A stretch of DNA of 64,000 nucleotides from Brachypterus glaber (lineage: Eukaryota; Arthropoda; Insecta; Coleoptera; Kateretidae): positions 29,043,026 to 29,107,025 of the forward strand of contig OY294048.1 in assembly GCA_958510825.1 (NCBI GenBank), written 5' to 3'. The notes under the pieces were generated by a model. It did no database searches and was not told where the DNA came from. It saw only the letters and a list, made by a program, of their open reading frames with translations. A program made the translations under genes and the position numbers. Below are positions 10,766-21,050 of this stretch, in pieces (the stretch's first letter is position 1; each line of letters opens with the position of its first letter).

Positions 10766-11354
10766 CAACAATGTATTTAAAAAATCATTTTGGCGAGATT
10801 AGCCAAATGTCATATTCAAAGACGTATTTCTAAGACTAACGTACCATTAAAATAATTATTAATAGGAATGGTAATGAATACATTATGAAGATATATTTGT
10901 GTTTTATTTTAAAGTATGCATAGCTTAATGTAAATGAGAATATAAGAAAATACATTTGGTAAGTATTTTTAAGAACATAACCTCAAATATATTTTTTTTA
11001 TATTTTATTATATGGGATTACCACCAATAAAATTCTGTTTTCAGCCCTAAATAAGATCCATATGGACCAATACTGGTTTTAAAACAATGGCCGTTTTTCA
11101 TTGTTCAGCAAGTTTCCAAAATAAAAAAACTTGCAAAATTTCTATATTTTAAAAAATGGGGAACCAAAAAGTAAGTAAAATATTAAATATATGAATTCTT
11201 ATCGGAAAGGATATATTTACCTTAAAGTATTGCTTAGGTATAGCTATTTGAATAAAATTATAATTTTAGATTTTGTACCATTACGTAATGGGACAATTCT
11301 TTAACAAAGAGACTCCACCAAGGGGTAATTGTCAAATCAAAGTTATCTGCGGGG

Positions 11355-11720
11355 GCGGGGGTTGGGGGTAAGTATTATATAAAATGATATTGTCAGCCGA
11401 GTTAAGCATGTGCACCAAATTTTAGCTTTTTAAGTATATTCTAAGTGGGTAAAAAAGAAAGGGGTGTCAACTTAGCCTTATACGCGTATGGGAGGTGATG
11501 GGAGACGAGGGGGAATGTAAAATTTATTGTAAAATTTTATTATCATTAAATGAGTATGTAACCTAATTTTAGTTTTAAATAATCTTGTGTGGGTAAAATT
11601 ATTTTTTTTTTAATTTTAGGGTCGGGGGTTGGGAGTAGGTATTATATAAAATTGTACTGTCGGCCAAGTTAAGCATGTGTACCAAATGTTAGCTTTCTAA
11701 GTATATTCTAAGGGGAAAGT
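11355..11720 (+). repeat. Pair of ~85-bp direct repeats
   Basis: The block GGGGGTTGGGGGTAAGTATT, continuing into TATAAAAT, GAGTTAAGCATGTGCACCAA and TTTTAAGTATATTCTAA, occurs at about 11357-11443. It recurs with substitutions at about 11625-11712. The region between has further G-rich words. This may be an old tandem duplication. Confidence 0.65.
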
Positions 11721-11791
11721 CTAATTTGATGATCACACACAAAATAATTTAAAAAAATTATTATTCGGTGAATATTAAATCAATTAAGTGA

Positions 11792-12288
11792 GGTCACTCA
11801 GGGTAGGTGCGGTCACATGTGCTCTACTGAATAGAATACTTTGAGTCAAAATACCGCCTCCAGTGCCGCCCCCACACCCAACAAATATTGCAAATATGGG
11901 ACTATTTGGTGCGGTCACTCAGGGTAGGTGCGGTCACTCGTCCTCTTCACGACAAAGTTGTTTTGGTTGTTGCAACGCCCCCACTGCCGTCCCCAGAAAC
12001 AATAAACGTGATAAAAATGCAAATATGCGGCGATTTCGTGCTGTCACTCAGAGTAGGTGCGGTCACTCGTCCTCTTCACGACAAAGTGGTTTAGGTTGTT
12101 GGAAAAATAGGTTTTTCATCTTGTACCGCCCCCAATGCCGCCCCCAGAAACAATAAACGTGATAAAAAATGCAAATATGGGGCAATTTCTTGCGGTCACT
12201 CAGGGTGGGTCCGGTCACTCGTCTTCTTCACGACAAAGTGGTTTAGGTTGTTGTAACGCCCTCAATACCGCCCCCAGAAACAGAAAAA
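11792..12288 (+). repeat. GC-rich minisatellite, four units of 120-150 bp
   Basis: Units begin at GGTCACTCAGGGTAGGTGCG near 11792, 11913, 12042 and 12194, giving periods of about 121, 129 and 152 bp. Each contains CTCTTCACGACAAAGT (missing from the first unit), a CCGCCCCC tract and AAACAATAAACGTGATAAAA (in the middle units). The third unit is longer because of an insertion around GGAAAAATAGGTTTTTCATC. Open frames of 68-97 residues here simply read the repeat. Confidence 0.88.
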
Positions 12289-12300
12289 TATTATAGGCGG

Positions 12301-12514
12301 AGTAAACGGATTTATTCCAGTGGCGTGTAAAAAAATTAATTGTAATTATTACTATAAATATTTGTAAAAAAAACGCCGTAAGCACATGGAAACATCAACA
12401 CGCGTCCGTTGCTAAGAAAAATGCGCCGTTGCTAGGGAGCGTGTATGTAAACAATCTGTTTTGGCTCACTGAGCATGTTGTGTTTAGTGACGTCATTGTA
12501 CCTTTCTTAACGCG
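12301..12514. other. GC-richer island next to the gap, with a CRE-type palindrome
   Basis: This short stretch is richer in C+G and CpG than its surroundings. It contains CCGTTGCTA twice (about 12405 and 12426) and TGACGTCA at 12488-12495, the consensus bound by CREB/ATF factors in animals. It may be a promoter-proximal piece of a gene lying in the gap, or part of a repeat. The sequence stops at the gap, so neither can be decided. Confidence 0.25.
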
Positions 12515-12714
12515 NNNNNNNNNNNNNNNNNNNNNNNNNNNNNNNNNNNNNNNNNNNNNNNNNNNNNNNNNNNNNNNNNNNNNNNNNNNNNNNNNNNNNN
12601 NNNNNNNNNNNNNNNNNNNNNNNNNNNNNNNNNNNNNNNNNNNNNNNNNNNNNNNNNNNNNNNNNNNNNNNNNNNNNNNNNNNNNNNNNNNNNNNNNNNN
12701 NNNNNNNNNNNNNN
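12515..12714. other. Assembly gap, 200 N
   Basis: Exactly 200 undetermined bases. The round number suggests a scaffolding placeholder rather than a measured length. Open frames crossing it are meaningless. Confidence 0.99.
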
Positions 12715-13097
12715 GGCGTAGATAATGGGTGCCAACAGCCTAATTTATCTGTAAAACCGTAAGTTCCTGAGTTATGAATAATATTGTAAAAATGCCCCTT
12801 AAACGTGCTCTAGCTACCCTAAGAAGCTATTTTACAAAAACGTTCATAGAAACGTTGTCAGTTTTTGACATAAAATCTGATATTTAATAAATACTGTTTG
12901 AATCTCATGGTTAAAACTGTAAAACTTGTTTCTCAAAAGGACATCGATGGATTTTTTTTAATGATGGCAGTGCTCTAAATAATTAAGCTTTGAAAAAAAA
13001 AGTCACGCTAAATGTTGTTTACCTTGAGTTATTAAAAAAATCAAGATTATAAATTTCAAAACATTTGTAAAATAAAAATTATGACCTTTGACATTTC

Positions 13098-13190
13098 TGC
13101 CCTGCTAAGCTGAAAGGTCCTATCTATATATAAGGTTTAACATACATAGATAGGACTGTTCAGCTTAGCTTAGCTTAGCTTAGCTTAGCA
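13098..13190. repeat. Inverted repeat carrying an (AGCTT)n tract
   Basis: GCTAAGCTGAAAGGTCCTAT on the left pairs with the inverse of ATAGATAGGACTGTTCAGCTTAGC-like sequence on the right. The right arm is extended by five TTAGC units. The flank around 13250-13330 holds nothing recognisable. Confidence 0.65.
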
Positions 13191-14300
13191 GATTTTCAAC
13201 AAAAGATTCCTTAAATTTCTGAAAAACCTTTATAATATTGTCGAAAATTAAAGAGATTTTCCAGTTTTTTGCTAACGGACTTATGGTAGTGGTTCGCCCC
13301 TCGATAAATGTGACAAATATCAGTTAGTTAGGTTTGTTATTATATTATTAATTTCCACATATATATGAATTTAACTATATATTTGCTTCAAAAGGAAGTC
13401 CCTTATAATAAAAAAAAGGTTTATTATTCTTGTTATTTGCAATAAAAAAAGATAAAAGAATGGAAACAAATAAAATAAATTTTATTTCCACATCAAAACT
13501 CACCCATGGGTGTGCGCATGCATGTAACCTACCCCCTCTGCCTTAACACCTCCGTAATATTTTTTTTAATCAAGTCCGTATATTGTGCGATGAAAAATAC
13601 AAAAAACCAAGCCAAATAACCACTTTAAACCACCGAATGCTTCCCTCGTTTTATTACTCTAAATAAACAAAACAGTAATAATGCAACCCATCACCTATTT
13701 ATTTTGTCCTGATGGACTGTTTATAAAAAAACTGCATTGCTTTATACATAGTTAAATTCAGAATTTAGTGTTCTTTGTGATGATCACGAAAAAAAAAAGT
13801 CGGAGTTGGTTCTAAGAGTGCGAGTAAGAATTCTTACTCTTCTAGAAGGGTATTTAAAAGTCCCATTTTTCAACAAGGATATTGGCTGTGTAAAAAATTG
13901 TAGAACACCCTTGTATTTTAGATTTAAAAAAATTTATATTTTAAAAAAAATTGTATTAAAATTTTTAAAATCGTCAAAAGTTAGGCAAGATCGAAGGTTT
14001 TTACTTAGATTCATGTTTTATATTATACAGCAGCTGATCCACGGGGGTAATTACCTCCCCAGCTTAAAATAATTGTAAAATTTGTAGGAATATATTTTTT
14101 CTAAATTTTCATGATATATTCTCAAAAACCTAAAATTAAAGTCAGTTTTCCGAACTGAATTCTGTTTAACAAAATTTCTGTTGATTCACTGCCATTTAAG
14201 AATAATCTGAGTCAGATAACCTGACATTGTTTTCACTGATATCCATTAACAAATAGCAAGAAACCAATAAAAATTAATAAACCTATCCCCAGAAAGATGA
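13191..14300. other. Unassigned sequence
   Basis: No supported gene. An 88-residue frame at 13806-14072 has no recognised motif and A+T-biased composition. GGGTGTGCGCATGCATG near 13508 is only a local CpG cluster. Confidence 0.4.
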
Positions 14301-14315
14301 AGAAATGTAGATTTT

Positions 14316-14525
14316 CCTACGACCTAGTAGTTAGTGCTTATTTTTCACCCATTGCCAAGACAGATTTTGCGTTTTATGGATGTTAGGTCGTAGGAATAAT
14401 AGTATACGCACCTCGACGCAAACCGATTTCAGTGATTTTGTTAACTCGGCTCCGCCTTACAAAAAAACAAGCACTCTCGTGCACTAAAAACTAGGTTCAA
14501 GTACTCGGCGCGTAATATACTATTA
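14316..14525. repeat. Hairpin plus TAATAGTATA-ended element
   Basis: A hairpin is formed by CCTACGACCTA at about 14317 and TAGGTCGTAGG at about 14384. Directly after it, a ~129-bp unit starts TAATAGTATACGC (14397) and ends GCGTAATATACTATTA (14525). Its interior holds GCACTCTCGTGCACTAAAAA. The TAATAGTATA edges and CTCGTGCACTA core recall the modules at 2831, 20905 and 59725. Confidence 0.5.
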
Positions 14526-14579
14526 AAAGTGAATACATGTCTAATAAACGTTAATAAATTTTTTCCCTAAATCTAGAAA

Positions 14580-15062
14580 AGTATGAAAATTGCGCCGCAG
14601 GAGAAAAATTTTTCATGTTTTTTTTTTACTTCTGTTAATTTCCGGCCTTTTTTTTTAAATCAATATAGTAAAACTCAAGTTTTAAAAATTCAAATAAAAA
14701 AAATAAGAAAGCCCTAGCACAGCAGGTAAAAATTTTTACAACTGTGCTGGTCTATTTAAATTTGAAAACAGTGGTATAAGATTTAGCGCCGTAGGCGAAA
14801 ATATTGATAAATTTCAAGCTTAGGTTTTATAAACTCCAATAAAAAAGAACGTATAAAAGCTATAGCCTATTTAAATTTTAGAAGTATTACTATTTAAAGC
14901 TTAAATGCAGGAAACTCTAGCGCCACAGCCGAAAATTTTCACGAATTTGAATCTGTATGGTCCACTTGGAAAAGAGCTTGCATATTTGCTTCGCTTTGTG
15001 CCCTTATCTTTCTGGGGGAGTAAAAAAGCTTTAGCGCCTCAGGCGAATTTTTTTAGAAATGT
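14580..15062 (+). repeat. Diverged repeat built on TAGCGCC(N)CAGGCGAAAATTTT
   Basis: Four related words appear near 14591, 14785, 14918 and 15030: GCGCCGCAGGAGAAAAATTT, TAGCGCCGTAGGCGAAAATA, TAGCGCCACAGCCGAAAATT and TAGCGCCTCAGGCGAATTTT. Spacing is about 110-195 bp. Each is followed by A+T-rich sequence. This looks like a decayed tandem family. A 76-residue frame at 14905-15135 reads across two units and is not supported as a gene. Confidence 0.55.
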
Positions 15063-15274
15063 TATAGTCCTCGCCCCCTCTGGATACGGCCTTGCCTTTG
15101 CGCTTTTATTGTTTCTGTTAAAAAATAGTTTTTAAAATAAATTAATGAGAATTTATAAAAAACATCAAATACTACTGGGGTATACTTTGCAGCTGCCAAA
15201 AAAAGAGAGTCTGCCAACTTTGTCAAAAAATACTATCTATTTTGTTCTTAGTTGGTTTTTCAAGTTTTTTGTTA

Positions 15275-15378
15275 ATAAATTTTTTTATATGTATATATTT
15301 TTTTTTTAATTTTTTACCTAAAATAATATTGTTAATAAATTTATATATAATTTTTTTATTTTTTACCTAAAATAATTT
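15275..15378 (+). repeat. Short tandem duplication
   Basis: TTTTTTACCTAAAATAAT and TTGTTAATAAATT each occur twice about 60 bp apart, giving two imperfect tandem copies of an A+T-rich segment. Confidence 0.6.
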
Positions 15379-15394
15379 TCGGATTTTACTCCCC

Positions 15395-15427
15395 CCCCTT
15401 CCGGAACGTTTCCTGATCCGCCCCTGT
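15395..15427 (-). mobile_element. Single hAT-like terminus
   Basis: Read on the minus strand the segment begins CAGGGGCGGATCAGGAAACG. That is a very common hAT-type end in arthropods. I could not find the partner end within the window, so only one terminus is called and the body is undefined. Confidence 0.3.
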
Positions 15428-16025
15428 ATAAGTCACGTATTTTAGGACCAAGATAACTAAAGATCAGAAAATCGAGAAATCATCGATAAAAATAAGGAAA
15501 AATTAGGATTATAATCTTCCATGAAACTGGATCCAGTTCGAAAGCTGTGAAGTGTTTAATACATTATTTTTTCTCTTCGCAAGAGGGAATACAGTAGTGG
15601 TTATTATAGATAACTATAATTAAAGCAATATAATTAAATTATTTGATGAAGACCAAGCAGCAATTAATGATCTTATATACTAAACAAATTTTAATTGAGG
15701 CAGACTAATTAACAATAAATCGCAAAATACTACCCAGAAATAACGTTTATTATACACGAAGACACCTTGGGATAGTAGAAGAAATTTTTCAACTTCTTTT
15801 GTACCATGGGTCATATCTGGCATTGCCAATTCGACACATACCATAAAATAGGTTTATGCAAAATTATTGCATATTTTAATAATTAGAATAATTAAAATTA
15901 ATTGTTGTTGTAGTTTCGATAGTCTGGTCTATAGGAACATAGACCCTAAAAAAAAATATTGGTAAATTTTCCATACATGTATTGGAAGTAATTAAGCCAT
16001 ACATGACTGGTAAATTATACAAATA
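15428..16025. other. Unassigned sequence
   Basis: No gene or clear repeat recognised. Confidence 0.4.
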
Positions 16026-16299
<274 letters not shown>

Positions 16300-16790
16300 T
16301 ATGGTAATTTTTTAATAACGTGGTATCAAAAAAATCATTATTATACTACTTTAGTATACTGACTTTATTTGTGTTTATGGAAAAATTACACCAAATTAAA
16401 ACATTAATGTAAAATTATTTAAAATTACGTAGATTTATATGTATTTACACCTATTAGGTATAATTATCAATTACAGACTGTAATTTTTTGGAAATTTTTA
16501 CGAATCGGTCTATGGCAATTGCCATTTTTGTGCAATATTGTTGTGTTAATAAATCCAGTTTGCGAAATTTTCTACTATGCGATGTTTTTGATACACGATG
16601 TTATGAGTTTGCGTTTGCCAGTTAAATAAAATTTGATCTTTTAGCTATACATTATTACTTATAGTTTTGTTCTCACAATACGGCACATTTTAAAATAAAA
16701 CTATCATAAATAATTCAATTAAAATGCACTTGAGTTCAAATCTGATCTACATCATTGCCTAATGGTGATTTTCTAAGGCTACTAGAATAA
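16300..16790. other. Unassigned A+T-rich sequence
   Basis: No open frame or paired structure recognised between the microsatellite and the palindrome. Confidence 0.4.
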
Positions 16791-16840
16791 AAATATAGGT
16801 TAAATTTTGTATATTGGTATAAAATAAAAGTATAAAATTA

Positions 16841-16889
16841 GCAGCCTAGCGCTTTCGGCACCATTCCGGTACCATCCTCAGGGCAGGCC
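16841..16889 (-). ncRNA. Hammerhead-ribozyme-like motif, left arm
   Basis: On the minus strand the order is GCC, CTGAGGA, one unpaired T, GGTACC, loop GGAAT, GGTGCC, GAAA, GCGCTA, GGC. This fits the conserved core CUGANGA, stem II, GAAA. The following G-CG-C with A-U could form a very short stem III, with scission predicted after CUA. GCC and GGC would close stem I. An open stem I and tiny stem III is the arrangement known for hammerheads of Penelope-like elements. Against it: the unpaired U before stem II and only three clear stem I pairs. Activity is untested. Confidence 0.5.
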
Positions 16890-17163
16890 TTGTTAGGGTC
16901 AGCCTACTCTTATATGTGCAGTAAATTACGGTCACATTGTATAACATTTAAAACATTTAAACATTTAAAAGGATTTACGAAACACAATTAAAAAATAAAA
17001 ATCATTTCAGAACTTTTTAAAGTTCTGAAATTATTTTTCTTTTTTTTTATATTTTTCTTTTTTAATTGTGTTTCGTAAATCCTTTTAAATGTTTAAATGT
17101 TTTAAATGTTATACAATGTGACCTTAATTTACTGCACATATAAGAGTAGGCTGACCCTAACAA

Positions 17164-17212
17164 GGCCTGCCCTGAGGATGGTACCGGAATGGTGCCGAAA
17201 GAGCTAGGCTGC
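17164..17212 (+). ncRNA. Hammerhead-ribozyme-like motif, right arm
   Basis: The same core on the plus strand: CTGAGGA at 17172-17178, GGTACC at 17180-17185, GGTGCC at 17191-17196, GAAA at 17197-17200, and CTA at 17204-17206. GCC (17169-17171) can pair with GGC (17207-17209). The stem III loop differs from the left arm (GAGCTA instead of GCGCTA), a change that keeps the G-C and A-U pairs. The two motifs point away from each other. Conservation reflects the palindrome and is not independent evidence for function. Confidence 0.5.
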
Positions 17213-17583
17213 TAATTTTATACTTTTATTTTATACCAATATACAAAATTTAACCTATATTTAAAATTTGTGGTATACTGTCAAAAAACCTTATTAATTA
17301 AGAATAAAAATAATACGTTATTTTAAGCTATGATGACAGTATATATGTCATAATTTTTTTGTTAGGTTATTGAAATATTATGACAATGTCAATTATGACA
17401 TATATTCAGTGAGTATTAATAAAAATAATTAACTTTATATACAGATAGGTCAAATAAACGAGTAGAGACGTAAAAGAGGAGAGAAGTAAAAAAATAGAGA
17501 TGTCAAAGAGCAGAGAATATATTCCTAGATCCTTAGTATCTCGGAATAATTACGCTTGGCTACAAAAAAGTTTTCTCTACCTT

Positions 17584-17625
17584 AGTATTACCATTACCAT
17601 TACCTTTACCATTACCATTAAACTA
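17584..17625 (+). repeat. TTACCA hexanucleotide repeat
   Basis: About six units of ATTACC with one variant (CTTTACC). Short simple repeat, no further context. Confidence 0.85.
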
Positions 17626-18082
17626 AGTCAAAACTGTTAATTTTAAACTATACATGTATTTCATTCCGACAAAGTTAGATATTCAGTTTGGTTTCGTCTT
17701 CAATTGTTGCAAATTTCACTTCATAAAACGTAGTTTCTTGGCCAAGCTGATGATACTTGTGTTAATAATGCATATAAATTATATGATTTATAAATACATG
17801 TTATAACTTCTTTCTATCTCTTCATCTTAATTATACACATCTAGAACAAATAGAAAGAAACATAAATTCTTGTTGTATATGGTTCTAAATAATATACATA
17901 TATGAGAACATACATACATAAGAAAGGAACTTACGTACTGTGTTATTATAGTGACTTTTTTTTAGTCCAATCAACCTTGCTTTCCGAGCTTAGCTGGCAA
18001 TCTACCTAATCGCTCTAAAACAATTTTTTTTTATTATAAACAATTTTTTTCGTCCTTGTACAATTGTATCATAAATACCTAT

Positions 18083-18267
18083 GGTCTGTTTCATCAAGCA
18101 AGACAGTGCATTAAAAATCGCACAGTAAATATTTTTACAACAGGTTTGAATATTATACGTTTGTGTAAAGAATATAGTTTTATAAAATATACTACACAGT
18201 ATATTCGAATCTGTTTTGAAAATATTCACTGTGCGATTTTTAATTTACTCTCTTGATGAAACAGACC
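18083..18267. mobile_element. 185-bp MITE with GGTCTGTTTCATCAAG ends
   Basis: The ends are GGTCTGTTTCATCAAG and CTTGATGAAACAGACC. The arms continue inverted through TTAAAAATCGCACAGTAAAT against ATTCACTGTGCGATTTTTAA, so most of the element folds into one hairpin. Open frames on both strands (18002-18256) just read through the arms. Target duplication not clear. Confidence 0.8.
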
Positions 18268-18463
18268 AAAGAGTATGCCTTCGTTAAAAATAACCTATTT
18301 ACCTTAGAATATTTAAAAATTCAAAGAAAACAGAAACAATTTCTGAATAGGATAGCCCATACCTTCATTGAAATATATGAGAAACAATGTTTCTGAAACG
18401 TAAAATAAATCATAAATATCATAATTTGTAAAAAAAAACTTAAAAAAAGGATAGAAACATATA

Positions 18464-18988
18464 CAGTGCGGTCCAAAAGTCACCCCCCCCCTTTTAACTT
18501 TTGAACGAGTTGAGATATCGACTTCAAATTTAGAACTCTTAAATAAGACAACTTAAACTATCTTTTAGCATATATTTGATATTTTCAGCTCTTAAAATGT
18601 GGGCAGGGGGGCATGGGGGGACATTTTTTTAAATGGAATATAAAAATAATAAATAAATAAATTTATGAAAAAAAACTCAAAAAATCGAATGTTTTAGCAC
18701 AAAAAATTGAAAAATCAAAACCTTAAAAAACATTTTTTAAAAATTTAAAAATGTTAGTTTAAATAGAGAATTTTATAAGCTTTAAAATGATTTATTACAC
18801 GACCCCACTTTCCATTTTAAAAAATGTGCCCCCATGCCCCCCTGCCCACATTTTAAGAGCTAAAAGTATTAAATATATGCTAAAAGATAGTTTAAGTTGT
18901 CTTATTTAAAAGTTCCAAATTTGAAGTCGATATCTCAACTGGTTCAAAAGTTAAGAGGGGGGGGGGGGGTGACTTTTGGACAGCTCTG
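18464..18988. mobile_element. Palindromic TA-target MITE, copy 2
   Basis: Same family as 975-1692. It begins CAGTGCGGTCCAAAAGTCAC, ends GACTTTTGGACAGCTCTG, and is flanked by TA (18462-18463 and 18989-18990). It is about 190 bp shorter because part of one internal arm is missing. A pure G run lies just inside the right end, mirroring the C run at the left. Confidence 0.88.
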
Positions 18989-18990
18989 TA

Positions 18991-20089
18991 TAGGAAATAC
19001 GATATAGGTATATCTCTACAAATTTGATTTGAAATAATTCGTGAAATTCGATAATCGAATCCAGCGTTTCTTTACTTTAAGGTGGTTTGCCATGGCCCAA
19101 GAATTATCTATTTTCAGAATAGGATCCTATTCTCGAGCTAAAATATAGCTCGATATATAATAACCGATAAAAATGTTTGTCTTAAGAGTCTAAAGCTGAG
19201 ACTCACCCAGTGAATTTCCACTTAACGGAGTTTCTATCTAACAGAAGATTTTTTACTTGAGAAAAGCAGGACTTAGTGACCCTTGTTATCATGGAATACA
19301 GTAAAAATTCACAAAACCTTAGTTGTTTTTTACAGTACTTTCTAAATTTTTCTTCAGTTATGTACGGTAAAATATTTTAACGTTATTTTTTACTGATAAA
19401 TAATTTTCTAGAATAAGAACCAATCAACATCTAATTTTTATCCTGCCAACCAGTGGATATTTAATTTAAAGCGATAAATATATTAGCAATATTTTATCAT
19501 CGATAAATATTCTATTAAAATTTTTTTCAGTAATAAATGTGCTATAATAGTATAATTTTCTCAGCGATAAAGTGGGATTTAAAAAGTTACCAGCATGATG
19601 CTGATGCTGGTAGAATCTATAGGAACCTCAACAAGCTTCATTTATTTGTCTCTCTAATATAAACATAAAGAGATATTTTATCGTAAATAGTTCCTTTTTA
19701 CTCAAGTTTAGTTGAATTTAGGTAAAAAAGTTGAATCAAGAATATGGAAAACTGCTCCAGCTTAACTGCCTATTTTTTTCATTTTCTTTATTCTTAAATT
19801 TTTACTATAGTTAAAGTTTCGCGAAAAGAAACTATATCTGTGGCTTTTTAAAAGGGTCAATGTCACTTTGTTAATAGCAGCGTTTTCAAAATATTACATC
19901 AGCGTTGACGTGAAAACCCTACTAGTTAAAATAAAATAAGTAAATTTTGTTCGCCACACCACTTAACCACTTAACTACCAGTTAACTATAGTAATATTTT
20001 AATAACGTAAAAGTTATCTGTAGTTAACTTAATACCAGAAACTAATTTAAAAGCAAGCCTTTGACTGTGAAACACGAAATATTTCTGGC
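18991..20089. other. Unassigned sequence
   Basis: No gene recognised. A perfect short hairpin, ACCAGCATGATGCTGATGCTGGT, spans about 19590-19612. TTAACTA-type words repeat near 19960-20030. Confidence 0.45.
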
Positions 20090-20318
20090 TCTGCCCGTGC
20101 GTGCGTGCCTGTGCCGTGCTCGAGCCGGTGCCTATATCTGTGCCCTTGCTTGTGCCTGTACCAGTGCGTGCTAGTGCATGTGCCCTTGCCTGTGCATGTG
20201 CCCTTGCCTGTGCATGCGCCCTTGCCTGTGCATGTGCCCGTGCTCGTGTATGTGCCCTTGCCTGTGCATGTGCCTGTGTCTGTGCCAATGCCGTTCTGTG
20301 CTCGTACTCGTGCCCGTG
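20090..20318 (+). repeat. GC-rich TGTGCC/CTTGCC minisatellite
   Basis: Hexamer-based repeat of TGTGCC, CTTGCC, TGTGCA and CGTGCC in variable order. A longer 18-bp unit TGTGCATGTGCCCTTGCC is clear at 20176-20240. Because the unit is a multiple of three it stays open in several frames and yields Ala/Arg/His/Gln- or Val/Pro-rich translations on both strands. That is a property of the repeat and not evidence of a gene. Confidence 0.9.
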
Positions 20319-20513
20319 AAAGGCAACTTAACGTAGGTGCTCGCTGAGCAAGTTAAGTTTAGAATTAACCATAGCTAAGTATGACACAATTAGTTATCTT
20401 GAGTTTTCAACAAAATAAAATCACAGTTAGTGGATAACTGTAATTAAGTATAGTAAACTTTAACAAAATTTACCTAATATATTTGACTAAATAAATAAAA
20501 TATGTTTAGGTTT

Positions 20514-21050
20514 GTAATACTGTTTTTCTATTTTGAGACTCTTATAAGCTCATAATCACACGCATTTTGCGTGTTCTTATAGGCCCATAAGAGGTCTCTA
20601 CTTTTTTTTCTTTTGGGTTGGCAACAGACAAAAGTCTATTTCTTGACGTTTGCCGTGCAATTGTGAACGTCGGTTTAAAGTTTAATTTTGTACAAAATTT
20701 TGTGTTTAGGTTATGTTACCGTGTTAAAATTGTGGCTTGGTTACTTGCCGTGGTAAAGAGAAGAAATGACTATAAAATATATCAAAATAATATTCATTCT
20801 TAGAATTTTAAACATGGCGAAAACTGTAATGCCAATTCGAAACAAAAATTCCTAACTCAGTCATCAATTTAAATGTAAGTTTTTTTAAATTTTAGAGCAA
20901 AATAGAAAAAATTGTATAAAGCACTCGTTTCATAACACGTTTTTAGAGCACTAGTACTTTAGAAAACTCACCGCAAGTGGCTCGTTTTCTAAACATGTAC
21001 TCGTGCTCTAAAAACGTATGTTATGAAACTAGTACTTTAATATACTATTA
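20514..21050 (-). repeat. Dispersed repeat family R1, copy 2
   Basis: Reverse complement of 2371-2840, with the same order of blocks: hairpin, GGTTGGCAACA, CTTGACGTTTGCC, GTACAAAATTTTGTGTT, TGTAATGCCAATTCG and AAAGCACTCGTTTCATAACA. Here the last module (20905-21050) is a full palindrome with two arms, AGCACTCGTTTCATAACACG against its inverse near 21030. A 61-residue frame at 20618-20803 lies inside; it is not preserved in copy 1. Confidence 0.65.
20537..20601. repeat. Conserved hairpin at the end of family R1
   Basis: GACTCTTATAAGCTCATAAT, then ACACGCATTTTGCGTGT as apex, then TCTTATAGGCCCATAAGAGG form a ~62-nt imperfect hairpin. The same hairpin in opposite orientation occurs at about 2758-2820 with substitutions. 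It is either an inverted-repeat end or a structured RNA; size and shape alone do not make it a microRNA. Confidence 0.6.

Larger units (their letters stand above)
16791..17262. repeat. Near-perfect 470-bp palindrome (divergent inverted copies)
   Basis: Two arms of over 200 bp are inverted with only scattered differences, for example GCGCTTTCGG on the left against CCGAAAGAGC on the right. Each arm runs outward from CGTAAATCCTTTTAAATGTT, through ACAATGTGACC, CATATAAGAGTAGGCTGACC and a GC-rich core, to GCTGCTAATTTTATACTTTT at the edge. The centre is TTCAGAACTTTTTAAAGTTC. The high identity argues for a recent inverted duplication. The core matches a hammerhead-type motif, which together with head-to-head truncated copies is reminiscent of Penelope-like elements. 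No reverse transcriptase or GIY-YIG domain is present. Confidence 0.9.

Noticed and set aside
11863..12156. 97- and 68-residue frames with repeated VTQGRCGHSSSSRQS-type peptide
   Set aside because: They read the GC-rich minisatellite; unit lengths are not all multiples of three and the frame is lost in adjacent units.
12429..12735. Frames across the gap on both strands
   Set aside because: They consist almost entirely of undetermined bases.
13162..13190. (TTAGC)n as telomeric repeat
   Set aside because: Unit differs from TTAGG and the run is only five copies inside a hairpin; slippage explains it.
17455..17515. GAGTAGAGACGTAAAAGAGG-like run resembling the 16-bp repeat of 3277-3773
   Set aside because: Similarity is limited to GAGTAGAGA/GTAGAGATG words; no arms or duplication.
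19986..20347. Ala/Arg/His/Gln- or Val/Pro-rich frames on both strands
   Set aside because: A consequence of the hexamer-based minisatellite, open in several frames at once, which argues against a real gene.
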